This document shows, in pieces, positions 18,752 to 27,279 of a stretch of DNA of 64,000 nucleotides. Source of the stretch: Polyangiaceae bacterium (GTDB lineage Bacteria; Myxococcota_A; Polyangia; Polyangiales; Polyangiaceae); assembly GCA_016715885.1 (NCBI GenBank), contig JADJXL010000015.1, forward strand, positions 186,001-250,000, given 5' to 3'. Positions within the stretch are counted from its first letter, which is position 1; every line of letters begins with the position of its first letter. The position numbers and the translations under genes are program-made. Below the pieces are notes generated by a model that was not told the DNA's origin, did not search any database, and was given only the letters and a program-made list of their open reading frames with translations.

Positions 18752-20410
18752 TCACTCGCACTTCACGAGCGGCGTCAGCGGCGCGAAGTCCCACTGCGTA
18801 ATATCCAGCGCGTCGTAGGCTTCGAGCTCCGTCGTGAGCGTCGTCGTAATTTCGGCCCACGTCTGCTTCAGTTTGTCCGTTGCCGTGCCCGTCGCTTCCG
18901 CCACGCAGGCAAACTTCGGTGTGCCGCAAATATCGAGCGCTTCGCAACCTGGAAGCTTTGGCCCAACTTCCACGAGCGCTGCATCGCCATAAAGCGCAAT
19001 GCCATTGACCACGACGAGCGACACGTCGTTTGGCCTTGCTGCCACGATGGCGTCGTAAGGCTGCGTCACGTCACCCGAAATGACTGTCACATCGGCTTTT
19101 TTGCCCACTTCGAGCGATCCGAGAATATCCTGGAGGCCCAGCGCCTTGGCCGCATTGATGGTGACCATTTGCACCAGCATTTCGGACGACAAAAGTTCGT
19201 CCTTCCAGCGGTTTTTGTCGACTTCGTCCGCGAAACGCATTTCGTCGAGCAGATTCTGGCTGCCTCCGAGCGACCAATCCGGCGCCAGCGCAACGTTGAT
19301 TCCAAGTCCGAGCGCCATTTCGACGTCCGTCGTTTTCGTGTAATCGGTCCCGGCACCATAAAGAAATACGTTCGACCTTGGCGACCACACGAGGCTCATG
19401 CCTTTGTCGGCCATGATCTTGAATTCCGCCTCGCCAAACGCGGTCCCATGCACGATCGTCGTCTCGGGCGCATAGAGACAACCGGGCTGGTCCGTGCTGA
19501 GCTCCCCGAGCTTGTCGAATTCGGCACGCGAATATTCGTCGACACCCTCGCCTCGATGAATGACGTAAGCGTCCGTCACGTCATCGGCAAACTTCATACA
19601 GACCGAATTGGCCGTCTCCGACGATGGCGTCAACGTCGCCACCTGAATCTTGTCTTCCGGCAGATCATTCGGCTTCTGATCGATGGTTCGCGCCAGCGAA
19701 CCATAACAGATTTTATCGAGCGGATTGGCTGCGCCAACGACGCTCGTCGTGCCCGCCACGAGCGCCTTCATTTCCCCATACTTGTTCATTTCACAGCCGC
19801 GAGCCTCGGGGATTTTCGCCCCGCCATGCTCGGGCGGCAATGCCACTTCATTGTTCAAATACTGCTTCGCATCGACCATGGCTCCATATCGTGCTTCTTG
19901 GGGCCATTGATCGTGATTGCTGTACGGTTTCGACGGAGACCAATCGTCTTCATCGAAAATATCGAAAAGAATATGATTGTGCGTATCGATCATGCCCGGC
20001 ATGATGACGCCGTGCGTCTCGATCACCGTCGCATCGAACGCATCCGCGTCTTTCGTACAGGACGCACCCACACACTGAATCGTATCGCTCTTGATGAAAA
20101 CCGAGCCCTGAACCGGTCCCTCCGGAGTCACGACACATCCGATTAGCATCATTTTTCCGGGCACACCTACCTTGACGACTTCCGGCGCCCCCGGATTGGG
20201 CATACAAGCGCCCCCGAATGCTCCCGTGCCGCCTGCACCCGCACCCGCACCACCCGAACCACCCGCACCCCCATTCCCACCAGGTTTTTGCTCGTCATCG
20301 GTGCCAAGCACCGGCAGCGGATTGCTTGGCGTGGCAACCCACTCCTGCGTACAGCCCACGGCGACGATCGACCCTAAAACAAGGTGAATGGGAAAGCGCA
20401 AAGTAGCCAC
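18752..20410 (-). CDS. Amidohydrolase-family lipoprotein
   Basis: A third amidohydrolase in the cluster, about 552 residues. A lipoprotein signal (HLVLGSIVAVGC) is followed by a Gly/Ala/Pro linker rich in GG repeats, typical of myxobacterial exported proteins. The metal motif is complete: MPGMIDTHNHILFD (HxH), with later VHGTAFGEAEF, the ATZ/TRZ-like SPRSNVFLYG and the Asp motif APDWSLGGSQNLLDEMRF. The start is uncertain: the frame is open to a TTG at 20449; the GTG at 20410 places the signal peptide near the N-terminus. It is convergent with the small membrane protein gene. Confidence 0.82.
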   Translation of the reverse strand: MATLRFPIHLVLGSIVAVGCTQEWVATPSNPLPVLGTDDEQKPGGNGGAGGSGGAGAGAGGTGAFGGACMPNPGAPEVVKVGVPGKMMLIGCVVTPEGPVQGSVFIKSDTIQCVGASCTKDADAFDATVIETHGVIMPGMIDTHNHILFDIFDEDDWSPSKPYSNHDQWPQEARYGAMVDAKQYLNNEVALPPEHGGAKIPEARGCEMNKYGEMKALVAGTTSVVGAANPLDKICYGSLARTIDQKPNDLPEDKIQVATLTPSSETANSVCMKFADDVTDAYVIHRGEGVDEYSRAEFDKLGELSTDQPGCLYAPETTIVHGTAFGEAEFKIMADKGMSLVWSPRSNVFLYGAGTDYTKTTDVEMALGLGINVALAPDWSLGGSQNLLDEMRFADEVDKNRWKDELLSSEMLVQMVTINAAKALGLQDILGSLEVGKKADVTVISGDVTQPYDAIVAARPNDVSLVVVNGIALYGDAALVEVGPKLPGCEALDICGTPKFACVAEATGTATDKLKQTWAEITTTLTTELEAYDALDITQWDFAPLTPLVKCE

Positions 20411-20477
20411 GACGCATACGATACATCCTTTCAGTCGCCGCGTCCGCAACTATTTTGCGCTTTCCCAAAGAAACCCA

Positions 20478-21602
20478 TTACAATGAAGTCCCGCGGACTA
20501 CATCGAGCGGCCCACGAAACCACTCCCCGACGAACAGTTCGTCCAAAAATGCATTCACGACCACGTCACCGTCCTTTTCCAGCACGATGGCACGAACGCC
20601 CCGGTCCGTCGCAACGAACGCACGGTCCTGCGTGACGAGCAGATCCCGCGAGAAAAACAAGTCGGAAACGCGGACGTCACCATTCAGCCATAACCCCGAC
20701 ATCAGCTCGACACCTGATTCGTCCGCCTCGACAATCCATAACGCGTCCGTCCCCAGCACCAACGTCGACGCGCCCACCGCAAGCGCCGCCTCCACCCGCG
20801 AAACCTGAATCCCCACATCGATCACCCGGGGCAGACCAATCTCTCCGCCCGTGACGCGACGAACCGTCAGCGTACCGCCCGCTGCGTCAAAAAGAAGCCC
20901 CGCGTCATGCGATAAACGAGCATATCGCGCCGTCGGTGGATACCCTGCTGGCGTACCCCAATCGAATTGCTCCACGATAGTGGGCCCCGCTCCACCGAAT
21001 ATCGCCCCAACCTTGACGAGCTGGTCACCGTAAAACCCATACGATAACGCTTCGACCCGCTCGCCCTCCATCCATACCGATGCTGGACGCGGCGCGCTCA
21101 CGCTCGGAGTTATCGTGCCCGTTCCAAGCACCTTCCACCGAGCGCCACCAATGCCGTCCTCGAAAACCCACAATCCTTCCCGCGCCGGCAGAAGCGCCGC
21201 AACTCCATCGACCCACGCAGTATGCTCGCACGAATGCAACACCCCCCGTCCGCCATTCGCTTCGCCAAACGTATTCTCGAGCTTGCAAAATCGTATCTCG
21301 CCTCCCGACGCATCCTCGTTTTCTTCGTACACCCACACGCCCTCACGCCACGGATCCACCGCCACATCGCGCGGCGTCCCGCCTCCTCCTTCCACCGAGC
21401 TCTTTATTTCACCCGTTTGTCCATCAAAAACAGCCACGTCACCCGCTTTCGTAAATCCCACGATGGACGTCGTGGTTTCCTCGACGAAAACCGGATTTTC
21501 TTCGCCATATTCCGCTTTCTCGAGCACCTCGCGCTCGATCGACGCATGACGACAACCCAACATTTCGATAGCCACGACGAAGAGCAGCAATGTTCGCTTC
21601 AT
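20478..21602 (-). CDS. Hypothetical lipoprotein
   Basis: A 374-residue lipoprotein with signal MKRTLLLFVVAIEMLGC. The body is rich in short beta strands with WREGVWVYEEN, REGLWVFEDG and GTDALWIVEAD elements, which suggest a beta-propeller of bacterial type, but no named family is recognised. The ATG at 21602 is clear because it starts the signal sequence. Its start codon overlaps the possible start of the divergent 21601 gene, so the left edge of the mobile element lies close by. Confidence 0.7.
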   Translation of the reverse strand: MKRTLLLFVVAIEMLGCRHASIEREVLEKAEYGEENPVFVEETTTSIVGFTKAGDVAVFDGQTGEIKSSVEGGGGTPRDVAVDPWREGVWVYEENEDASGGEIRFCKLENTFGEANGGRGVLHSCEHTAWVDGVAALLPAREGLWVFEDGIGGARWKVLGTGTITPSVSAPRPASVWMEGERVEALSYGFYGDQLVKVGAIFGGAGPTIVEQFDWGTPAGYPPTARYARLSHDAGLLFDAAGGTLTVRRVTGGEIGLPRVIDVGIQVSRVEAALAVGASTLVLGTDALWIVEADESGVELMSGLWLNGDVRVSDLFFSRDLLVTQDRAFVATDRGVRAIVLEKDGDVVVNAFLDELFVGEWFRGPLDVVRGTSL

Positions 21603-21999
21603 GTTCGAACATCGACACGAGCAACATGCCAGTTGCGTACGATCCCGTAACGAGCACGATTCCAACGGACGCAACCACGACGATCCAGCCACTTCGATCC
21701 CCCCGATCGCATCCGTTGCGCCTACCGCTGCGCCACTTCTGACCCCTCCCCGCGCCGATACTGCCGAAACCGTTCCCATCGCATCGACGAATGCGTCCGT
21801 AACGAATGTCGAGGTAACGCGTTCGCGTATTCTCGCCCGTGCGCTCGCAGCCGATGAAGCTGGCGATCATGAGCGTGCGCAGCAATGGCTTGCCACGCTC
21901 GCCACGCTCGGTTCTCCCGCCACGAATGCGCCATCCACTGCGCGCATGGCTGCGCCCTCGAACGTGATCCCGATGCGACGAAAGGGGGCGGCACGATGA
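21601..21999 (+). CDS. Hypothetical small protein of the mobile element
   Basis: Up to 132 residues. The N-terminal half is low-complexity and may be untranslated; the C-terminal part (SRILARALAADEAGDHERAQQWLATLATL) looks like one TPR-like helical hairpin. The stop overlaps the next ATG by four bases (ATGA), supporting real translation into that junction. The start is uncertain: ATG at 21601 overlaps the divergent lipoprotein start, and GTG/TTG codons downstream are possible. Confidence 0.4.
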   Translation: MFEHRHEQHASCVRSRNEHDSNGRNHDDPATSIPPIASVAPTAAPLLTPPRADTAETVPIASTNASVTNVEVTRSRILARALAADEAGDHERAQQWLATLATLGSPATNAPSTARMAAPSNVIPMRRKGAAR

Positions 22000-22298
22000 A
22001 AAAACATTCACGCATTCCGCGCCCTCTTTATCGTGGCGGACTGTTCGAGCTACAGCGTGACAATCTGCGCGTATTGCTTCGCCAGCTCCGTCGTAAGCAC
22101 GGAACATGGATCGCGTTGACGAATACGCTGCGCGTTCGTCGCTCGATCGTCGGCGCATTCATGACTGGGAAGAACCCCGGCAACATGACGCTTGCGCAAC
22201 GTGTCGCCATTGCAAGTGGACTCGATCTGGACGTCGCGCTCGCTGGTCAATTCGTCATTACGGCAAACGGCGTCAAGCCGAGCAAGGGGGCGCGATGA
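21996..22298 (+). CDS. Putative HTH DNA-binding protein
   Basis: A 100-residue basic protein. The segment ALTNTLRVRRSIVGAFMTGKNPGNMTLAQRVAIASGLDLD reads like a Cro/CI-type helix-turn-helix, where a recognition helix is followed by a conserved Leu/Val/Ala pattern. It overlaps both neighbours by four bases, so three genes form a coupled unit. AAAGGGGG precedes the ATG. It may be the element's regulator; this is inference. Confidence 0.6.
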   Translation: MKKHSRIPRPLYRGGLFELQRDNLRVLLRQLRRKHGTWIALTNTLRVRRSIVGAFMTGKNPGNMTLAQRVAIASGLDLDVALAGQFVITANGVKPSKGAR

Positions 22299-22882
22299 AG
22301 TTTTCCGTCAACCTTGCGGGCAACCGTGTCGTGCATGCGACGCCTGAAGAAACACACGCCTTGCGCCCGTGCGTATGCGCAGCGCTGCGCCGATATGGCT
22401 GTCCTGAGCGCGAGATCGACGATATTGCGCAGCACGTCGAGATCGTCACGTGGCAAGCCATTCACGACGGGCGCGTCCAAGGGTTCGAGCTAATCGACCC
22501 CGAAGATGCCTTGATTCAATACATGTTCGTCGTGGCTCAACACGCGTTCATGAACTACAGGCGCAAGGCATCGACGCGGTATGAGGCATTTCTACAGGAG
22601 CCGATCGACTACCCGTCGCGCTCGCCCGTAGCTCGTTTGGAGGCGCGGGATCTGCTCCGACGCATCGAAGATCGGCCCCTTGTCGCTCGCTTCCTTCTGA
22701 ACGTCGCGACGGAAGTGCCGTACGTCGAGCGCTACCACGACGCGCAGATGGGAGACGGTACATACAACGCGCGGCTTGCGCGCAGCCGCAAGTGGTTGCG
22801 AAGCGTCGTCACGTCGGGACGCTGGCGCGAACCGCCGCAGCCGAGTCCGCCCACTCCGTGGCATCGGAAAAAGAAGCGGTAA
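22295..22882 (+). CDS. ECF-sigma-like protein
   Basis: A 195-residue protein. Residues 15-95 resemble sigma-70 region 2 (GCPEREIDDIAQHVEIVTWQ, FVVAQHAFMNYRRKA), and the later NVATEVPYVERYHDAQMGDGTYNARLARSRKWL matches a weak region 4 with its helix-turn-helix. The C-terminal tail is Pro/Arg/Lys-rich. The ATG at 22295 overlaps the stop of the gene before it (ATGA). Such sigma-like proteins occur on integrative elements, where they may activate element promoters. A degraded copy of the 3' tail is repeated at about 23.25 kb. Confidence 0.6.
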   Translation: MKFSVNLAGNRVVHATPEETHALRPCVCAALRRYGCPEREIDDIAQHVEIVTWQAIHDGRVQGFELIDPEDALIQYMFVVAQHAFMNYRRKASTRYEAFLQEPIDYPSRSPVARLEARDLLRRIEDRPLVARFLLNVATEVPYVERYHDAQMGDGTYNARLARSRKWLRSVVTSGRWREPPQPSPPTPWHRKKKR

Positions 22883-22891
22883 CTTGGCCCG

Positions 22892-22978
22892 CTCCTATGC
22901 GATGCGGTTACGATCGCACAAGGCCAGTGAATAGCAGTTGCACGGGCTACCACGATCACAAACCGCGTCGCATAGGAG
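22892..22978 (+). promoter_or_regulatory. 18-nt inverted repeat covering a ribosome-binding site
   Basis: CTCCTATGCGATGCGGTT (22892-22909) and AACCGCGTCGCATAGGAG (22961-22978) are complementary with one mismatch, separated by 51 bases. The right arm contains the AGGAG ribosome site of the gene starting at 22988, so if formed in RNA it would hide that site. It may instead be a DNA-level repeat of the element. Confidence 0.55.
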
Positions 22979-22987
22979 AATTCACGA

Positions 22988-23251
22988 ATGGCTGTCTATT
23001 TGATAGTGTACGAAACCACTCGCCCAAGCCAAAACCTTCGCGACTACGTCGAAAAGTATCCGGATTCGACCCGCGTTACCGAAACGTCGATTGCAATAAA
23101 GTGCGACAAGACGTCGCGCCAACTGTCGGTAGAGTTGTCGCAGGTGTTTGGCGACGAATCGTCATACTACGTTTTTACGATACCGGTATCGCCTCCAGGT
23201 ACCACGTCGTCACCCGTTGCAAAGTGGTTCGACGATCGTCTCCCGCGTTAG
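22988..23251 (+). CDS. Small Cas2/SinR-like fold protein
   Basis: An 87-residue protein. The start MAVYLIVYETTRPSQNLRDY is similar to the first strand of small ferredoxin-fold proteins annotated as SinR/Cas2-like, and the C-terminal half (ESSYYVFTIPVSP) supplies the expected final strand. The catalytic Asp of true Cas2 nucleases is not seen after the first strand. AGGAGA lies 8 bases before the ATG. The fold assignment is tentative. No CRISPR array is present nearby. Confidence 0.55.
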   Translation: MAVYLIVYETTRPSQNLRDYVEKYPDSTRVTETSIAIKCDKTSRQLSVELSQVFGDESSYYVFTIPVSPPGTTSSPVAKWFDDRLPR

Positions 23252-23595
23252 TCGCGAGCCGTCGCAGCCGACTCCGCCAACGCCGTGGCATCGAAGAAAA
23301 AACGAGAACGAAGGCGCCTCTCACTCGGACGCCAGCTTCACGCAGCCGCGACGCATTCGAGCGATTCCACCCACAGCGTTTTCCAGTCGGCCACCAAGAA
23401 AAAATTTTTTTGGGGTTGCACGATGTTCGTTTTGTGCATCGACGCGCTGTGGGCTTCAGTTTGTCCGAACAAACTTTGGCGAATTGTCCTTCGTTTTCAG
23501 TGGTTTGAAAAAAGATGTTGACCGTTCTTTGTCATCCGTGCTAGGCTGGAGTGACAACGCCTGGACGTGCGCATCTTTGCCTGTCAGTGTAGTGC
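23252..23595. other. Non-coding stretch with a decayed copy of the sigma-like gene tail
   Basis: No convincing gene. From about 23249 to 23305 the bases closely match the last 55 bases of the sigma-like gene (22828-22882), translating as REPSQPTPPTPWHR against REPPQPSPPTPWHR. The rest is relatively A/T-rich (for example the A/T run at 23400-23412) and likely holds the promoter for the gene at 23596; no clear -10/-35 pair is found. Confidence 0.5.
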
Positions 23596-24009
23596 ATGAG
23601 CCTTGCTGACCTCCGTTCGCTTCCTACGACACCGGCCATCTCGATCGCGCTGCCCGCGGGTGCGGTCACGGTTGTCGCTCCACTTCCTGCCTTTGTTTCG
23701 CAGAAAACGTCCATGGCTGTCCTCGGAATTCCGCCCGATCGGTTTCTGGCGATGGTTCGAGCACCAGGATTCCCGCTGCGCGTCGCATCCGTTGGAAAGC
23801 TTCGCATCGTCAAAACGGAAGACGTAATCGCGTACCTGGACCGAATTGGCGAGACGCCATCGGCGCTGGGCAATAAAGAAGCCACCTCGAACGATAACGC
23901 GGAGCCGCCGATCGAGAATGAAGACGACGCTGCGCGCAAACTCGGTTCGGCGCTCGGTTTCACGTTCAGCGACGATCCGCCCGCTTCGGGCCGTAGGCGG
24001 AAGGGGTAG
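23596..24009 (+). CDS. Excisionase-like DNA-binding protein
   Basis: A 137-residue protein. The segment SQKTSMAVLGIPPDRFLAMVRAPGFPLRVASVGKLRIVKTEDVIAYLDR has the layout of excisionase/MerR-type winged helices (a pre-HTH strand, then a wing and a D-V-x-x-Y helix). The C-terminus is acidic then basic (RRRKG). It sits five bases before the repeat-containing protein. An excisionase partner for the integrase 1.5 kb downstream is plausible. Confidence 0.55.
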   Translation: MSLADLRSLPTTPAISIALPAGAVTVVAPLPAFVSQKTSMAVLGIPPDRFLAMVRAPGFPLRVASVGKLRIVKTEDVIAYLDRIGETPSALGNKEATSNDNAEPPIENEDDAARKLGSALGFTFSDDPPASGRRRKG

Positions 24010-24014
24010 GCGTC

Positions 24015-24962
24015 GTGAGCGTCAATCCGCTTCACTTGCTTCGGGTTCTTGCGAAAGGAACGAATCCGATCGCAATGCCCGATGGCGGCGAAAGCGACAA
24101 GAAAACAATGCGGTTGGTGCTTCTCGCGATCGTGGCATCGATTGACAATGACACTCACCAGATCCCTGACGAGTGGCTCGTTCGGATCGGGGACCTTGCG
24201 GCGGACGTTGGTCATCAAGCTGCGGCACGCGCATTGAATGCGCTGGAGGCAGCCGAATACCTTGTTATTGATCGACCGCGTGGCCACGGAGCTCGAATCC
24301 GTATCCGTCTTGGTCCGAAGCTCGCGGATCCTCAGCAATGGGTCTATAAGAAAAAACAAGCTGGTCACGGTGAACAGGCAAAACCTTCTCGCCGAAAAAA
24401 AGAGCCTAGTCGCTATGACCAGACACAAGCTGGTCACGGTGAACAGGCAAAACCTTCTCGCCGAAAAAAAGAGCCTGGTCGTAATGACCAGACACAAGCT
24501 GGTCGCGGCGAACAGGCGCCTAGTCGCCATGACCAGACACAAGCTGGTCACGGTGAACAGGCCTCTCCTTATGTATCTACCCTGATGTCTACACAATCGG
24601 AGCAGAGACAATTAGGGAAGGACGATAGTGAAGATCCGTATGCGCAGTACGAGAGCGCAGGTTCTTGGGAAGATCATGGATCCGTAAATGAAGATCCCGT
24701 TGCAGCAATACGCCGCAGCTTGAACCACGATCCCGAGGTCGAATCCGAGGTGCGAGCACTGAAGGATGCGATCCACGAATACTATCAGAAGCGCCGATCG
24801 GATGCGGCGGGCGCCGAGGAGCGTCTTGTGCAAGTGCTTCTAGTTTCTCGAACCGATTCGATTGCCAAGCTGTCACCCGTCGACGTGGCGAGCATTCCGG
24901 ATCGTGTATGGGAACTGGCGCGACAACCGAAACCGTCGATTGCAAAACCGAAAGCGGCATAG
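24015..24962 (+). CDS. Winged-helix-like element protein with tandem repeats
   Basis: A 315-residue protein beginning at GTG 24015. The N-terminal 100 residues (KKTMRLVLLAIVASIDNDTHQIPDEWLVRIGDLAADVGHQAAARALNALEAAEYLVIDR) resemble winged-helix proteins found near phage and plasmid replication genes. Residues 115-185 are a basic array of QAGHGEQAKPSRRKKEP-type units encoded by a 69-bp direct repeat. The C-terminus is helical. A replication or packaging role is a guess from context. Confidence 0.55.
   Translation: MSVNPLHLLRVLAKGTNPIAMPDGGESDKKTMRLVLLAIVASIDNDTHQIPDEWLVRIGDLAADVGHQAAARALNALEAAEYLVIDRPRGHGARIRIRLGPKLADPQQWVYKKKQAGHGEQAKPSRRKKEPSRYDQTQAGHGEQAKPSRRKKEPGRNDQTQAGRGEQAPSRHDQTQAGHGEQASPYVSTLMSTQSEQRQLGKDDSEDPYAQYESAGSWEDHGSVNEDPVAAIRRSLNHDPEVESEVRALKDAIHEYYQKRRSDAAGAEERLVQVLLVSRTDSIAKLSPVDVASIPDRVWELARQPKPSIAKPKAA
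24356..24563 (+). repeat. 69-bp tandem repeats inside the 24015 gene
   Basis: Two nearly identical 69-bp units (24356-24424 and 24425-24493), then a 45-bp unit missing 24 bases (24494-24538), then 25 bases of a fourth (from 24539). All lengths are multiples of three or end cleanly, so the frame is preserved. Confidence 0.9.
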
Positions 24963-24975
24963 GCGGCGAAGCGTC

Positions 24976-25227
24976 ATGGAGCTGGACCTCGCCGCAGTCG
25001 ACGCCGAGTTCGCGGAGCTGACGGAAGCCATTGACCTCGCCGCAGTCGACGCCGAGTTCGCGGAGCTGACGGAAGCCATTCACCTCGCCGCAGTCGACGC
25101 CGAGTTCGCTGCAAAGGGCATCAGGACGCGTCCGGAGCGTCGGGGACGTCCTGGCAAGCGACTCGACTGCCGAAACGAGCTTGGCGGTGTCGTCTCGTGT
25201 CAAGTCGCGAGATCCAAAGAATCCTAA
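24976..25227 (+). CDS. Small acidic repeat protein of the element
   Basis: An 83-residue protein. Two and a half copies of a 16-residue unit, LAAVDAEFAELTEAI plus one residue, form an amphipathic acidic helix pattern (residues 4-45), followed by a basic tail (RTRPERRGRPGKR). The repeat is encoded by perfect or near-perfect 48-bp units. The ATG at 24976 is 13 bases after the upstream stop. No family is recognised; it may be a spurious product of repeat expansion, although the frame is clean. Confidence 0.4.
   Translation: MELDLAAVDAEFAELTEAIDLAAVDAEFAELTEAIHLAAVDAEFAAKGIRTRPERRGRPGKRLDCRNELGGVVSCQVARSKES
24985..25105 (+). repeat. 48-bp tandem repeats
   Basis: Units start at 24985, 25033 and 25081. 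The first two are identical over 48 bases, and the third matches for about its first 30 bases. Confidence 0.9.
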
Positions 25228-25536
25228 TAATTGGTGACAAAAATCGCACAGTCGTTCGCACACAAAACATGTGGTTACTAAAATTACATGTAGATTTCTG
25301 TCATGACATTGAACTTTTGCTTACATCCGCTCGAACACCCGTGACTTGCCGCTCGGACACCGCGCAATGTCACACCGGACAGTCTATGTCCGATCGGAAA
25401 AATGAGGACTTGCAGGACCGCGCGGACAGATCGATCATGAGTATCGCAGTACCAAGAAAAACGGCGCCTCTCCCCGTTGCAAGCGAGAAGAGGCGCCTAC
25501 CAACCACCCGACGTTGACTCGGGATGGAGGCGAAAC
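25228..25536. other. Non-coding region upstream of the integrase
   Basis: A/T-rich in its first 100 bases, including two ACATGT palindromes about 20 bases apart (near 25267 and 25287). At 25375-25393 lies CCGGAC-N7-GTCCGA, a one-mismatch copy of the dyad found twice at 45.7 kb. A perfect 9-bp inverted repeat, GGCGCCTCT (25463-25471) and AGAGGCGCC (25489-25497), precedes the integrase start by 40 bases and could be an attenuator or terminator. Confidence 0.55.
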
Positions 25537-27273
25537 GTGAGTAGCATCAAGACACGCGACGGGACAAATTCCCGGAGCGGACGACCGATCATCGGCGAAG
25601 CGTCGTTCCGGGCAAACGGTTACGAGATCCGGATCACGCTCGCGGGCAAGCGAACGACAATCCGTCTGCCAGCACTCGGACGAACCGAGACGCCTGATGC
25701 GACTGCGCGCGCCGAACGATACCGCGACGCAGTTGCAACGTTCGCACGTGAAGGACGAACCCTGCCACGCGCAGCACTCGAACCGATCGCGCGCAGCATC
25801 GCCAGCTTGCCGGAGACGAGACTCGATGCCGCACGTGAAGCATTCCAGATCATGCTTGCCGCTGGACGTCCCGCTGGCGAACTTGCCGCGATTCTGTCCG
25901 GCATCATCGCTGCGCCGAACGACGACGCCGCACGCGCAGCCGTCAAGCTTTCCAAACTTGCCGCCGATGGTCGCGCATCCCTACCCGCGGACGAACGACT
26001 GTCGTATGACTGGATTCCGCCGGGACTTGCGCCCGAACGCGCGGCACTGCTCGCGCCAAGCTCAGGGACCTTGCCCGGAACGTTCGGACACTTGGCGGAG
26101 CTTTTTCTTTCCGGTCGTCTCGCTGATGCGTTCCCCGGTCGAATTCACAAGCGAGCAAATTACGACTCCGATCGTTCTGGACTTCGCCACGTCCTGCCAG
26201 CACTGGCGAACGTTCCGTGTCGTGGATTGACGCTGGACCATGGCGAGCAAGCGCTTTCCGCCATTCCTGAGCGCCTTGGTCCGAAGTACGTGCAATCGAT
26301 TGCGTCGAACATCCGCCATCTTTTGAATTTGGCGGTTTATCCGTTGCGTTGGACTGAGACAAACCCATTGCCTGCAAAGTGGGTGCCGCGCTCCGACGTC
26401 AAGCTCGAACGGCAGATTCTCATGCCCGCGGAAGAACACACGTTCCTTGCGTGCACGACAATTCCACTTTTCATGCGCGTATTCGTCGCCTGGCAATCGA
26501 GACAAGGAACGCGCTACATCGACGCCGCGCGATTGACCGTTTCGTCAATCACGTTTCAAGGTGAACGCGCGACGGTTCGTCTTGCCAAAACGAAGGATAA
26601 CGATCCTCGATCGTGGGCACTCGATCCAGATGACACGATGATGATCCGCACGTGGTTGGAATGGCGAAAAAAACAAGGTGAGAAGCTCGATCCATCGAGT
26701 CCACTATTTCCCGGTCAAAGTGGCGGAGTCATTGAACCGTCATACCTTGCGCTGCGCATTCGTATGGGATTGTGGGAAGCTGGGGTTTCTCGCGCCGCAC
26801 TCTTCACGCGTTCGCAGCATTCGTGGCCGCATGAAGAGCACGACCTTCGCGCCCTCTTCTGTACGTATTCGCTCGCCAAGGGGCGGCCAGCGTCATGGGT
26901 TTCCGATCGCACGGGACATTCCCTGGCATCGATGGAGACGTATCGGCGTCCAGCCCGTCGATGGTCGGAAGTGGAGCTTGGCGACCTCGCGCCCAGCATC
27001 CGAGCGATTCCGGAACTCGCCGCGCTCGCAGGACTCGAACCTTTGCCACCAACACCACTGCCCGCCCAGCCTGGCGATCTAACGGTGCGCCCGGACACCG
27101 CCAAGTTGCCTCATGAGCGGGTTTCGGCGCAAGTTTCGGCGCACGGACGTGATCGTCGTGGCCAGGAACGAGCAAAAAAAAGCGCTGAATTCAGCGGTAA
27201 AGTCGAAAGTTTCGCACCTGCGTTGACCCCGTGCATCAGTTCTATACGATCGCAAAAAAAGTTTGTCTGGTAA
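25537..27273 (+). CDS. Tyrosine site-specific integrase
   Basis: A 578-residue phage-type integrase. The C-terminal catalytic domain carries the expected residues: Arg 326 in GTRYIDA, the box HDLRALF (435-441, His and Arg), GHS (His 461) and the nucleophile Tyr 469 in METYRR. The N-terminal half is long, with an Arg/Ala-rich helical part and a core-binding region (LAELFLSGRLADAFPGR). The start is GTG at 25537, with TGGAGG six bases upstream, rather than the longer frame at 25477. It is the last gene of the element and presumably catalyses its integration and excision. Confidence 0.92.
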   Translation: MSSIKTRDGTNSRSGRPIIGEASFRANGYEIRITLAGKRTTIRLPALGRTETPDATARAERYRDAVATFAREGRTLPRAALEPIARSIASLPETRLDAAREAFQIMLAAGRPAGELAAILSGIIAAPNDDAARAAVKLSKLAADGRASLPADERLSYDWIPPGLAPERAALLAPSSGTLPGTFGHLAELFLSGRLADAFPGRIHKRANYDSDRSGLRHVLPALANVPCRGLTLDHGEQALSAIPERLGPKYVQSIASNIRHLLNLAVYPLRWTETNPLPAKWVPRSDVKLERQILMPAEEHTFLACTTIPLFMRVFVAWQSRQGTRYIDAARLTVSSITFQGERATVRLAKTKDNDPRSWALDPDDTMMIRTWLEWRKKQGEKLDPSSPLFPGQSGGVIEPSYLALRIRMGLWEAGVSRAALFTRSQHSWPHEEHDLRALFCTYSLAKGRPASWVSDRTGHSLASMETYRRPARRWSEVELGDLAPSIRAIPELAALAGLEPLPPTPLPAQPGDLTVRPDTAKLPHERVSAQVSAHGRDRRGQERAKKSAEFSGKVESFAPALTPCISSIRSQKKFVW

Positions 27274-27279
27274 TTTATT

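Larger units (their letters stand above)
21601..27273. mobile_element. Integrated mobile element with tyrosine integrase
   Basis: A block of eight same-strand genes with no housekeeping function: overlapping small genes (21601-22882), a Cas2/SinR-like protein, an excisionase-like protein, a winged-helix-like protein with tandem repeats, a small repeat protein and, at the right end, a tyrosine recombinase. Parts of it (about 22.9-23.6 and 25.2-25.45 kb) are visibly more A/T rich than the flanks. No attachment-site direct repeats were found by eye, so the borders are approximate. It has no conjugation genes and looks like a small integrative element. Confidence 0.6.

Noticed and set aside
22988..23251. 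True Cas2 of a CRISPR system
   Set aside because: No repeats, no cas1 and no visible catalytic Asp.
24358..24560. Possible CRISPR array at the 69-bp repeats
   Set aside because: Units are contiguous without spacers and lie in frame inside a gene.
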